Shown here: piece after piece, positions 57,868 through 64,000 of the stretch
Layout: every line of letters starts with the position of its first letter
Position numbering within the stretch: position 1 is the first letter of the stretch
Source of the DNA: Nocardia crassostreae
GTDB lineage: Bacteria > Actinomycetota > Actinomycetes > Mycobacteriales > Mycobacteriaceae
Assembly: GCF_001613405.1 (NCBI RefSeq)
Contig: NZ_BDCH01000019.1
Location: 310,001-374,000 of the forward strand
DNA: 64,000 bases
Direction of reading: 5' to 3'
Program-made: the position numbers and the translations under genes
Notes under the pieces: generated by a model
The model's database searches: none
What the model saw: only the letters and a program-made list of their open reading frames with translations
What the model was told of the DNA's origin: nothing

Positions 57868-58326
57868 TTATTCCTCGCGGTACAGCGACAGGCACAGCAT
57901 GTCCGGCTCGAAACCGAGGCCCTGCCAGAAGCGATAGTCGTCGCGGGCATCGGCGCAGGACAGGTAGCGGATCGTGGCCGCGCCCCGCGCACGCAGGTGG
58001 GCGATGGCGGCCTCGGCCAGCCCGCGGCTCACCCCGCTCCCCCGCTCCTCGGGCACGACATACAGCGAATAGATCTCCCCGCCGATCCCGGGCAGCAGCC
58101 CGTCCTCGATGCCGGTGCGGCCGTTCACGAATCCGATGATCCGCGCACCGTCCACCGCCACCAGGCAGAACGCATCCCGATGCCAGGCCGACATCGCCAG
58201 CATGCGCGACAGGTTCACCCGCCCCTGCTCACTGAGCGGTCCGCCGTCGACGATCTCCCGGCACATCCGATCCCACAGCGCGCCGACCGTATCACCTTCA
58301 CTGTCGTGAATCCGTCTGATCTCCAT
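57868..58326 (-). CDS. GNAT-family N-acetyltransferase, 152 aa
   Basis: The fold is shown by MEIRRIHDSEGDTVGALWDR at the start, and IYSLYVVPEERGSGVSRGLA near residue 87 is motif A with ERGSGV. YRFWQGLGFEPDMLCLSL closes the domain. The YxFWxxxGF motif and LSLYR ending are common in acetyltransferases acting on amino-sugars or antibiotics, but no substrate can be claimed. It is not similar enough to the rightward GNAT gene at 56574 to be a recent duplicate. Confidence 0.83.
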   Translation of the reverse strand: MEIRRIHDSEGDTVGALWDRMCREIVDGGPLSEQGRVNLSRMLAMSAWHRDAFCLVAVDGARIIGFVNGRTGIEDGLLPGIGGEIYSLYVVPEERGSGVSRGLAEAAIAHLRARGAATIRYLSCADARDDYRFWQGLGFEPDMLCLSLYREE

Positions 58327-58447
58327 GGTCTTCCTTCCGTTTCAGCTGATGAATGCGTGAAAACGGAAGACGGGCGGAGCTCGCGCCCATAGAGCGAATC
58401 TGAGTCTCTAGCGTCAACCTGGCATGTGGACCACGCTAGTCCGATCT

Positions 58448-58666
58448 CTATTCAGGGCAACCGAATTTCCCGTCGGCGGCGGCAGTGGTGAACGAGGCCC
58501 ACTCGGATGCGCCGAAGGCCAGCGCGGGGCCGGTGGGGTTCTTCGAATCCCGCACGCCGACGACACCTTGCGACAGCCATGCGATTTCGACGCAGTCACC
58601 CTGGCTACCGCTGTAGCTGCTCTTGAACCACTCGGCTCCGGATAGGTCAATCTTGTTCACGCTCAT
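58448..58666 (-). CDS. DUF397 protein, 72 aa
   Basis: The sequence EWFKSSYSGSQGDCVEIAWL, then VVGVRDSKNPTGPALAFGAS and EWASF is the complete DUF397 pattern. These small actinobacterial proteins are encoded next to XRE/DUF5753 regulators and can act as their antagonists or toxin-like partners in development and antibiotic control. The ATG at 58666 lies inside the end of the upstream XRE gene, a 20-bp overlap. Confidence 0.92.
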   Translation of the reverse strand: MSVNKIDLSGAEWFKSSYSGSQGDCVEIAWLSQGVVGVRDSKNPTGPALAFGASEWASFTTAAADGKFGCPE

Positions 58667-59558
58667 ACTCCTTCGTTACCCGGCGAATCAGCTCTCGAGT
58701 CGGTGAATCTTCCAGCGAGGAGGTTCGGATGGCCGACGCGAGCTCGCTGTAGAGCTTCACTTCGTCCGATTTTTCCAGGTACACATCCTGAGTGGGGCCG
58801 CCTTCCATGTACACGATCGGGGGTTCGACCTGCTCGTCTCTGACATTGGTGCCGAACTCGAGGACGGTGAACGATCCGCGCGGCATGCCCCATGTGATCC
58901 CCGCCGAGTAGGGGTGCAGCCGCACCGTGACGTTGGGCAACTTGGAAACCTCCGCCAGGTGGCGTAATTGGGCTGCCATGATCTTCGGGCCGCCGATCAT
59001 CCGGTGGAGTGCGGACTCGTGCAGCAGCACCTCCAGGATCACCGGACGGGTTTTGCGGGTGACGATCGTTTGCCGCTTCAGCCGATACTCGACTCGGCGA
59101 TCGACGTCCTCGTTCCTGCTGAATCCGGGGTACGCGCCGATAATGGCGCGGGCGTACTCAGCGGTTTGCAGCAGCCCAGGGATGTGCTCGTGGTAGGTGA
59201 TCAGCCGCCGCGCGGCAGCTTCGAGTCCGACGTACATATTGAACGCGTCCGAGTACAGTCCACCGTAGGCGTGATACCAGCTCTGCCGCTTGGCCAGGGC
59301 CGCCAAGTCGAGAACCGCTCGGAGGTCCTCGGTTTCGACGCCGTACATCTCACACAGGGCTTGGACATACGGCTTCCGGATCTTCTGGGTCTGCCCCGCC
59401 TCGATCCGCTGCAATGAAGAAGCCGACATATCGACCAGCTTCGCCGCCTCGGCGATGGTGAACCCGTTCGCCTCTCGCCACTCCCGCAGGAACCGGCCCA
59501 GCTGCCGTCGCGGCAGCGTCGAACTGGGGCCTGCGTCACCGTCCTCGGTGCCGTTCAT
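58647..59558 (-). CDS. XRE-family regulator with DUF5753 domain, 303 aa
   Basis: The helix-turn-helix is RFLREWREANGFTIAEAAKL, VDMSASSLQRIEAGQTQKIR (about residues 19-60). The rest is DUF5753: YVGLEAAARRLITYHEHIPG and LLQTAEYARAI near 130, LLHESALHRMIGGPKIMAAQ near 190, and a C-terminal VVYMEGG-like element. It forms the classical pair with the DUF397 gene. ATG 59558 follows GGGGAAGG. An upstream start would add a non-conserved extension. It is divergent from a 100-aa hypothetical gene. Confidence 0.9.
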   Translation of the reverse strand: MNGTEDGDAGPSSTLPRRQLGRFLREWREANGFTIAEAAKLVDMSASSLQRIEAGQTQKIRKPYVQALCEMYGVETEDLRAVLDLAALAKRQSWYHAYGGLYSDAFNMYVGLEAAARRLITYHEHIPGLLQTAEYARAIIGAYPGFSRNEDVDRRVEYRLKRQTIVTRKTRPVILEVLLHESALHRMIGGPKIMAAQLRHLAEVSKLPNVTVRLHPYSAGITWGMPRGSFTVLEFGTNVRDEQVEPPIVYMEGGPTQDVYLEKSDEVKLYSELASAIRTSSLEDSPTRELIRRVTKEYEREQD

Positions 59559-59741
59559 GGCCTTCCCCTCATCGTGAAATCGGTTCGGATCGATCGATGA
59601 ATCGGGTTGGTTGTGCCGCATTATCGGGTTGCTTTGTGGCGCTTTAGATGTCTTGGTCGTGGATACCCGATTCAGCTGAAAGTTCATGGTAGCTGGTGGT
59701 GTTCTGGTACGACCAGGAATCGACGACCGAAGGCTTCGGCT

Positions 59742-60044
59742 ATGGACACCGACGAGCGCGACCAGATCGAAATCCGTGTCATCGAGGATGTGCTGGACAT
59801 TGTCGAGGCGCGTCTGCACGAACGTGAGCGGCGCGGCTGGCGGCTGACTTCGCCACGCTCGCGGGTCTATGCCACGGTGCTTCATGCCGTGATCGTCAGT
59901 GCCCGTGCGGCGCACCGGTTTCCCGCTACCCTCGATGCCGCCGACATTCTCGATTCGATCCTCGACGGTGCGGAGCCCGCCGATTCCTTTGCCGGGCAAC
60001 CGGTCGAGGACATCATCAGGGATCACATCGCGCACATGAACTGA
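59742..60044 (+). CDS. Hypothetical protein divergent from the DUF5753 regulator, 100 aa
   Basis: This is a helical, soluble protein: DERDQIEIRVIEDVLDIVEA, then RSRVYATVLHAVIVSARAAH and ADILDSILDGAEPADSFAG. No family was recognised. The ATG at 59742 begins MDTDER. It shares the 183-bp divergent region with the XRE gene and may be its target. It ends 8 bp before the convergent ABC ATPase gene. Confidence 0.55.
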   Translation: MDTDERDQIEIRVIEDVLDIVEARLHERERRGWRLTSPRSRVYATVLHAVIVSARAAHRFPATLDAADILDSILDGAEPADSFAGQPVEDIIRDHIAHMN

Positions 60045-60052
60045 CCTGTGGT

Positions 60053-61159
60053 TCACAGGTGCGGTGAATTGCCCTCTCCCGCAGGGGCGATGGCTCCGTC
60101 CGAGTCGGGGGCAAGGTCGGGATAGAACACGGCGCTGCCCGCGATCTCGACGAGCACCTCGTCACCGAGCCGGACCGGCAACGGTGACGGCACCCTGGCC
60201 AGCAGCTCGGCCCCGGTGGCGGCGCGCAGCAGCACGACGGCATCGTGCCCATGGAAGCTGACCCGCCGCACGACGGCCGTGGCATGACCGTTCGGGTCGG
60301 CCGGGACCGGGCTCAACCGCAGCTGCTCGGGACGCACCAGCAGCGACCCGTCCCCCCGTGCGGGAGCGGTGAGCGGCACCGCACCGAGCGCGGTGCGCGC
60401 GACCGCCCCTTGGGCTGTGGCAGCCAACAGCACTGCCTCCCCGAGGAATCGGGCCAGCGCGACATCCACCGGATTGCGGTAGATCTCTTCGGGCGGCCCC
60501 GCCTGCGCCACCCGCCCCTCCCGCAGCACCGCCACCTGATCGGCCATGGACAACGCCTCGTCCTGATCATGAGTCACCAGCACCGCCGTGGCCCCCAACT
60601 CGGCGAGAATCTCCCGCACCTGATTCCGCACCTGCCCCCGCAACCCGGCATCCAACGCCGAGAACGGCTCATCCAACAGCACCGCCTCCGGCCCCGGCGC
60701 GAGCGCCCGCGCCAACGCCACCCTCTGCTGCTGCCCACCCGACAGTTCATGCGGCCGCCGCTCCGCATACCCCGCCAGCCCCACAACCTCCAGCAACTCG
60801 TCCACCCGCCGCCTCCTCCCCCGCCGAGCCGCGACATTCCACCCCCGCAACCCGTACCCGATATTCGCCGCCACCGACAAATGCGGAAACAACGCCGCCT
60901 CCTGCGGCACGATCGTCACCTTCCGCCGCTCCGGCGGCAATACCGAATCAGCCGTAGCCACCACCCGCCCACCCACCCGAATCTCCCCCGCCACAGGCCG
61001 CAAAAACCCGGCCACCACCCGCAACAACGTCGTCTTCCCACACCCCGAAGCCCCCAACACAGCAGTCAAACTCCCCGCCCCAATATCCAAATCCACCCCC
61101 CGCAACACATCAACACCCCCATACCCAGCCCGCAACCCCCGAATCCGCAACTCACTCAC
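60053..61159 (-). CDS. Iron(III) ABC transporter ATPase (FbpC/AfuC-like), 368 aa
   Basis: Walker A AVLGASGCGKTTLLRVVAG is near residue 34, the Q-loop in VTIVPQEAALFPHLSV near 80, the signature HELSGGQQQRVALARAL near 133, Walker B AVLLDEPFSALDAG near 155 and the switch VLVTHDQDEALSMAD near 188. A C-terminal TOBE-type regulatory domain (LVRPEQLRLSPVPADPNGHA) is typical of Fbp/Pot-type ATPases. GTG 61159 overlaps the TGA of a decayed duplicate of its own 5' end. With the permease and the binding protein it forms a complete ferric ion importer. Confidence 0.9.
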   Translation of the reverse strand: MSELRIRGLRAGYGGVDVLRGVDLDIGAGSLTAVLGASGCGKTTLLRVVAGFLRPVAGEIRVGGRVVATADSVLPPERRKVTIVPQEAALFPHLSVAANIGYGLRGWNVAARRGRRRRVDELLEVVGLAGYAERRPHELSGGQQQRVALARALAPGPEAVLLDEPFSALDAGLRGQVRNQVREILAELGATAVLVTHDQDEALSMADQVAVLREGRVAQAGPPEEIYRNPVDVALARFLGEAVLLAATAQGAVARTALGAVPLTAPARGDGSLLVRPEQLRLSPVPADPNGHATAVVRRVSFHGHDAVVLLRAATGAELLARVPSPLPVRLGDEVLVEIAGSAVFYPDLAPDSDGAIAPAGEGNSPHL

Positions 61160-61338
61160 CGCAATCCCCCCATCCACGCCCCCACTCGCTCCGCCGTCCG
61201 CAACAGAGTGGTCACCCCACCCCCGGACCGGCCGAGCACCACGGCGGAACTCCCCCCACCCATGCGCAGACCCACACCCCGCAACCCGGCCACATCCGAG
61301 CACCCTGCGTTCAACACACGAATCCCCAACTCGCTCAC
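61156..61338 (-). repeat. Decayed duplicate 1 of the ATPase 5' end
   Basis: From GTG 61338 the frame reads VSELGIRVLNAG, AGLRGVGLRMGGGSSAVVLG, then RSGGGVTTLLRTAE and stops at TGA 61156-61158, inside the true ATPase start. It parallels VSELRIRGLRAGYGGVDVLR and AVLGASGCGKTTLLRVVAG of the real protein, but the Walker lysine is lost (GRSGGGVTT). Confidence 0.8.
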
Positions 61339-61554
61339 CGGGATACCTCCCCGTCCGACAGCCCACGCTCGCTCACCCGGATCTCCCCCGCCATGGGATG
61401 CGAGTCCCCCTCCACAGTCCACAACAGGGCGATCCTCCTGCGTCCGGAGCGGCCGAACACCACGGTCGGGCTTCCCCCGGCGATGCGCCAGGCCCCGCCG
61501 CACAGCGACACCCCGCTGTCCGGCATTGCCTCCGCGAATCCGCAACTCGCTCAC
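61339..61554 (-). repeat. Decayed duplicate 2 of the ATPase 5' end
   Basis: From GTG 61554, overlapping the permease stop, VSELRIRGGNAG is followed after a frame change by GVSLCGGAWRIAGGSPTVVF, GRSGRRRIALLW and MAGEIRVSERGLSDGE. That parallels the real ATPase through its PVAGEIRVGGRVV strand. It ends in the same GAGGTATCCCGGTGAGCGAG word that ends the permease gene. Confidence 0.78.
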
Positions 61555-63206
61555 CGGGATACCTCCGCTGTCGCCGTGGTGCTTCCGCTCGGCGCCAGGC
61601 TCGGCTGCGGTGAGCCGGGGTGTGCGGGCCGGAGCGGCTCGGGAGGTCTTCCCCGTGCAGGGCGGGTGATCGCGGACCGGGCATTGCTGCGGCCGTCGGC
61701 CACCAGTTGGAGGACGATCGTCGGGAGTACGGACACCACGACCAGGGCCAGCGCGTACCAGGCGGCTTGGGTGTAATTGATTACCTCGGCGTGCTTCCAC
61801 AGTTCCAGGGCGAGGGTGTTGCGGCCCGGGGGTTGCAGGATGAGGGTGGCGGGGAGTTCCTTGGCGGAGCTGACGAAGACCAGGGCGGCACCGGCCAGGA
61901 TGCCGGGGGCGGCCAGGGGGATGGTTACGCGAGCCAGTGCGCCGAAACCGTTGTCGCCCAGGGAGCGGGCCGCCTCTTCGAATTGGCGGGGTGAGGAGGC
62001 TACCGAGGCTCGGACCGCGCCAATGGCGATCGGGAGGAACAGGGCTGTGTAGGCGAGGACGATCATGTGCCAGCGGCCGTACCAGGCTGTCGCCGTGTTG
62101 ATTCCGAAGTACACCAGTGCCAGGCCGACGGAGATGGCGGGTAGCGCGTATCCGGCGTAGGCGGCCAGTTCCACGGTGCGGGCGAAGGGGCTGCGGGAGC
62201 GGGCGGCCAGGATGCCCACCGGGAGCGCCAGCAGGACGGTCAGGACCGCGCCCCAACCGGCGAAGGACAAGGTGTTGCCCAGGGCCGCAAGGAGTTCGGT
62301 GACATCCAAGCGGCCTGTGGTGCGCCCGGCCAGCCAGGGCAGCAGGCCGCCCAGTGGCATCACCACCGAGACCGCCACCAGGGACGCGCATGCCAGCAAT
62401 GCCACGGGGCGCGCCGGGCCCAGTCGCAGCGGTACGGCGGGGCGGGGGCTCCCACCGCCACGGTGTGTGACGCGGCCGCGTGCCATGGATTCGGCGTGGG
62501 CGAACAGGAGCGCCAGTATGACCAGCACCAGGCTGATGACGCTCGCGGAGGTGCGGTCGAAACCGGCGTTGTACGCGTAATGGATTCCCTTGGTGAAGGT
62601 TTCGTAGCGCATCATGGCGACCGCGCCGTAATCGTGCAGCACGTACAGCGCCACCAGCAGGCCGCCCGCCAGCAGCGGCAAGCGGATCTGGGGCAAGGTG
62701 ACCGAGCAGAATGCGTGCAGCGGGCCCGCGCCGAGGGAGCGGGCCACCTCCTCGGGGGCGGCGTCGGCTCCGCGCAGCGCGGCGTACACCGGGAGGAGAA
62801 CCAGCGGGGTGTTGCTGGTCGCCAGGACCAGCCAGGATCCGCTGAATCCGGCCAGACCGGGGAAGTGCGTGAGCCAGGAGAACGCGGCGACGTAGGACGG
62901 AATGGCCAGCGGCATGACCAAGAGCGGCAACAGGATTCGCCGTAGCGGGAGGTCGGTGCGGGCCAGCAGGTAGGCGGCGGCGGTGCCCAGCAGCATGGCG
63001 GTCGCCGTCACCACGACCAGCAGCACGAGCGTGTTCTGGGCCAGCTCCGCGGTGCGCGCCGACCAGGCGTAGCGCCATACCGGAGTCCAGCCCCGGTCGG
63101 TGGCCCACAGCACCGTGTACACCAGCGGCAGCAGGGCGATACCGGCGGCCGGAAGCGCGGCGAGCGGGAGTACCGCTCGTCGCGCCGCGGCCCGGGACGG
63201 TTTCAC
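61551..63206 (-). CDS. Iron(III) ABC transporter permease (FbpB-like, fused two-domain), 551 aa
   Basis: About twelve membrane segments form two homologous halves. Each has an EAA loop that contacts the ATPase: APEEVARSLGAGPLHAFCSV near 150 and SPRQFEEAARSLGDNGFGAL with ARVTIPLAAPG near 430. Such fused permeases are typical of FbpB/HitB/AfuB systems that import ferric ion. The GTG at 63206 opens VKPSRAAARRAV. The stop overlaps the GTG of decayed ATPase copy 2, which shows that the ATPase gene was originally coupled to it directly. It follows the binding protein gene by 40 bp. Confidence 0.9.
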   Translation of the reverse strand: MKPSRAAARRAVLPLAALPAAGIALLPLVYTVLWATDRGWTPVWRYAWSARTAELAQNTLVLLVVVTATAMLLGTAAAYLLARTDLPLRRILLPLLVMPLAIPSYVAAFSWLTHFPGLAGFSGSWLVLATSNTPLVLLPVYAALRGADAAPEEVARSLGAGPLHAFCSVTLPQIRLPLLAGGLLVALYVLHDYGAVAMMRYETFTKGIHYAYNAGFDRTSASVISLVLVILALLFAHAESMARGRVTHRGGGSPRPAVPLRLGPARPVALLACASLVAVSVVMPLGGLLPWLAGRTTGRLDVTELLAALGNTLSFAGWGAVLTVLLALPVGILAARSRSPFARTVELAAYAGYALPAISVGLALVYFGINTATAWYGRWHMIVLAYTALFLPIAIGAVRASVASSPRQFEEAARSLGDNGFGALARVTIPLAAPGILAGAALVFVSSAKELPATLILQPPGRNTLALELWKHAEVINYTQAAWYALALVVVSVLPTIVLQLVADGRSNARSAITRPARGRPPEPLRPAHPGSPQPSLAPSGSTTATAEVSR

Positions 63207-63246
63207 CGGCCCGCGCGGATCACACGACCCACGGCCCGAGGGGAAT

Positions 63247-64000
63247 TCACTTCAGCAGACCCGCCTCCCGCAACAGCGCCTCGGTCTGCGGCAGCGACTG
63301 GAGCTGATTGAGATCGATGGCGGGCGGGCTCAGCTCGGTCAGTGTGGGCAGATCGTGTTTGGAGGTCACGCCCGCGATCACCGGGTATTCGCCGGTCTCG
63401 TCGGCGAAATACTGCTGCGCCCGCGCGGCGAGCAGGAATTCGATCACCTTGGCGGCGGACTCCTTGCTGTTGGAGCAGGTGAGCACCCCGGCCGCGGCAA
63501 TATTGACCAGCGCGCCCGGTTCCGACGCGCCCTTGAAGTAGTGAATCTTCGCGTTCACCGTGTCCGCGCCCTGCGCCGCCACTTTCATGAACCAGTAGTA
63601 ATGGTTGATCAGCGCGAAGGTCACCTGCCCTTGGTCGACGGCATCCAGCGCGGCCCCGTTGCGGTCGAATTCCACGGGCGCGAGGGCCTTGAACTTCTGC
63701 AGCCAGTCCCGCGCCCCGTCCTCGCCGCGGAGCAGGCGCATGGCGGTGACGAAGCTCTTCCACGAGGCGTTGGTCGGCGCGTATCCGATCCTGCCCCGCC
63801 ACTTCTCGTCGAACAGCGCGTCGATTCCGGCGGGCAGCTCCGCCTCGGGAACCTGCCGGGGATCGTAGGCCAGCACCCGGGATCGCAGCGTAATGCCGAC
63901 CCATCGGTTCTGCGGATCCACGTACTGACCGGGCACGGCCGCCAGCACCTGCGACGGCAGCGCGCCCAGATACCCCTCCGCGGCCAGCGCGCCCAATTCG
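63247..64000 (-). CDS. Iron(III) ABC transporter substrate-binding protein (FbpA-like), 5' part outside window
   Basis: About 250 residues of the C-terminal portion are visible: VDPQNRWVGITLRSRVLAYD, LFDEKWRGRIGYAPTNASWK, VTFALINHYYWFMKVAAQGA, and GVLTCSNSKESAAKVIEFLL. The NHYYW motif holds the adjacent tyrosines that bind Fe(III) in FbpA proteins. The hinge and ADETGEYPVIAGV end are also characteristic. The signal peptide lies beyond 64000. It is the first gene of the leftward iron import operon in this window. Confidence 0.92.
   Translation of the reverse strand, partial: ELGALAAEGYLGALPSQVLAAVPGQYVDPQNRWVGITLRSRVLAYDPRQVPEAELPAGIDALFDEKWRGRIGYAPTNASWKSFVTAMRLLRGEDGARDWLQKFKALAPVEFDRNGAALDAVDQGQVTFALINHYYWFMKVAAQGADTVNAKIHYFKGASEPGALVNIAAAGVLTCSNSKESAAKVIEFLLAARAQQYFADETGEYPVIAGVTSKHDLPTLTELSPPAIDLNQLQSLPQTEALLREAGLLK

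Overview
The window looks like a chromosomal piece of a high-GC actinomycete, most probably Nocardia or a close relative. Genes are strongly G/C-biased at third codon positions, GTG starts and 4-bp ATGA/GTGA overlaps are frequent, and the regulator types (large LuxR-type ATPase regulators, SigJ-like sigma factor, DUF5753/DUF397 pairs, PknB-type kinase) are typical of the group. The genus is inferred, not proven.

Layout. 1-12 kb: the edge of a biosynthetic locus. A leftward operon (FAD monooxygenase, FabG-type ketoreductase, two hotdog dehydratases, the last cut by the window edge) is divergent from a rightward operon (methyltransferase, a large VioB/RebD/StaD-family protein, and a one-module NRPS C-A-T-E predicted to load serine). 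12-15 kb: an amber-interrupted PPOX/F420 gene, tRNA-Val(CAC), then a Gly-Cys-Val tRNA cluster whose tRNA-Val 3' end is duplicated 1.47 kb downstream, framing a small integrated element. 15-22 kb: three alpha/beta hydrolases, a frameshifted AraC regulator and a 911-aa LuxR-type regulator. 22-33 kb: small hypotheticals, an abutting His/Ile/Ser tRNA array, a PhoD-like phosphatase lacking its central part, a divergent TetR/ECF-sigma pair around a 34-bp palindrome, membrane and lipoproteins, an FAD monooxygenase, a damaged AraC gene and a second Gly-Val tRNA pair.

33-40 kb: a second amber-interrupted gene, an XRE regulator, a 762-aa protein with two P-loops, and a guanidine-III riboswitch in front of a SugE/Gdx guanidinium exporter. 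39.4-47.6 kb: an envelope/secretion-type locus with a lipoprotein, a glycine-zipper protein, two paralogous bitopic proteins, two degenerate MinD/DUF6668-like proteins, a cutinase-family protein and a small pilin-like membrane protein, crossed by a third tRNA-Gly(GCC). 47.7-51.6 kb: a tightly overlapping four-gene cassette (two-helix membrane protein, NB-ARC ATPase, two TPR proteins), a candidate conflict or signalling system. 51.6-64 kb: a cyclophilin-like protein, a sigma-region-4/nuclease-fold fusion, a PknB-type kinase with a WD40-like sensor, two GNAT proteins, a HAD phosphatase, a DUF5753/DUF397 pair, and a leftward Fbp-type iron ABC transporter in which the 5' end of the ATPase gene exists as two decayed tandem copies.

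Damaged genes are frequent (two amber interruptions, one frameshift, at least two internal deletions, several remnants). This suggests either real gene decay or some sequencing error; raw reads would separate the two.
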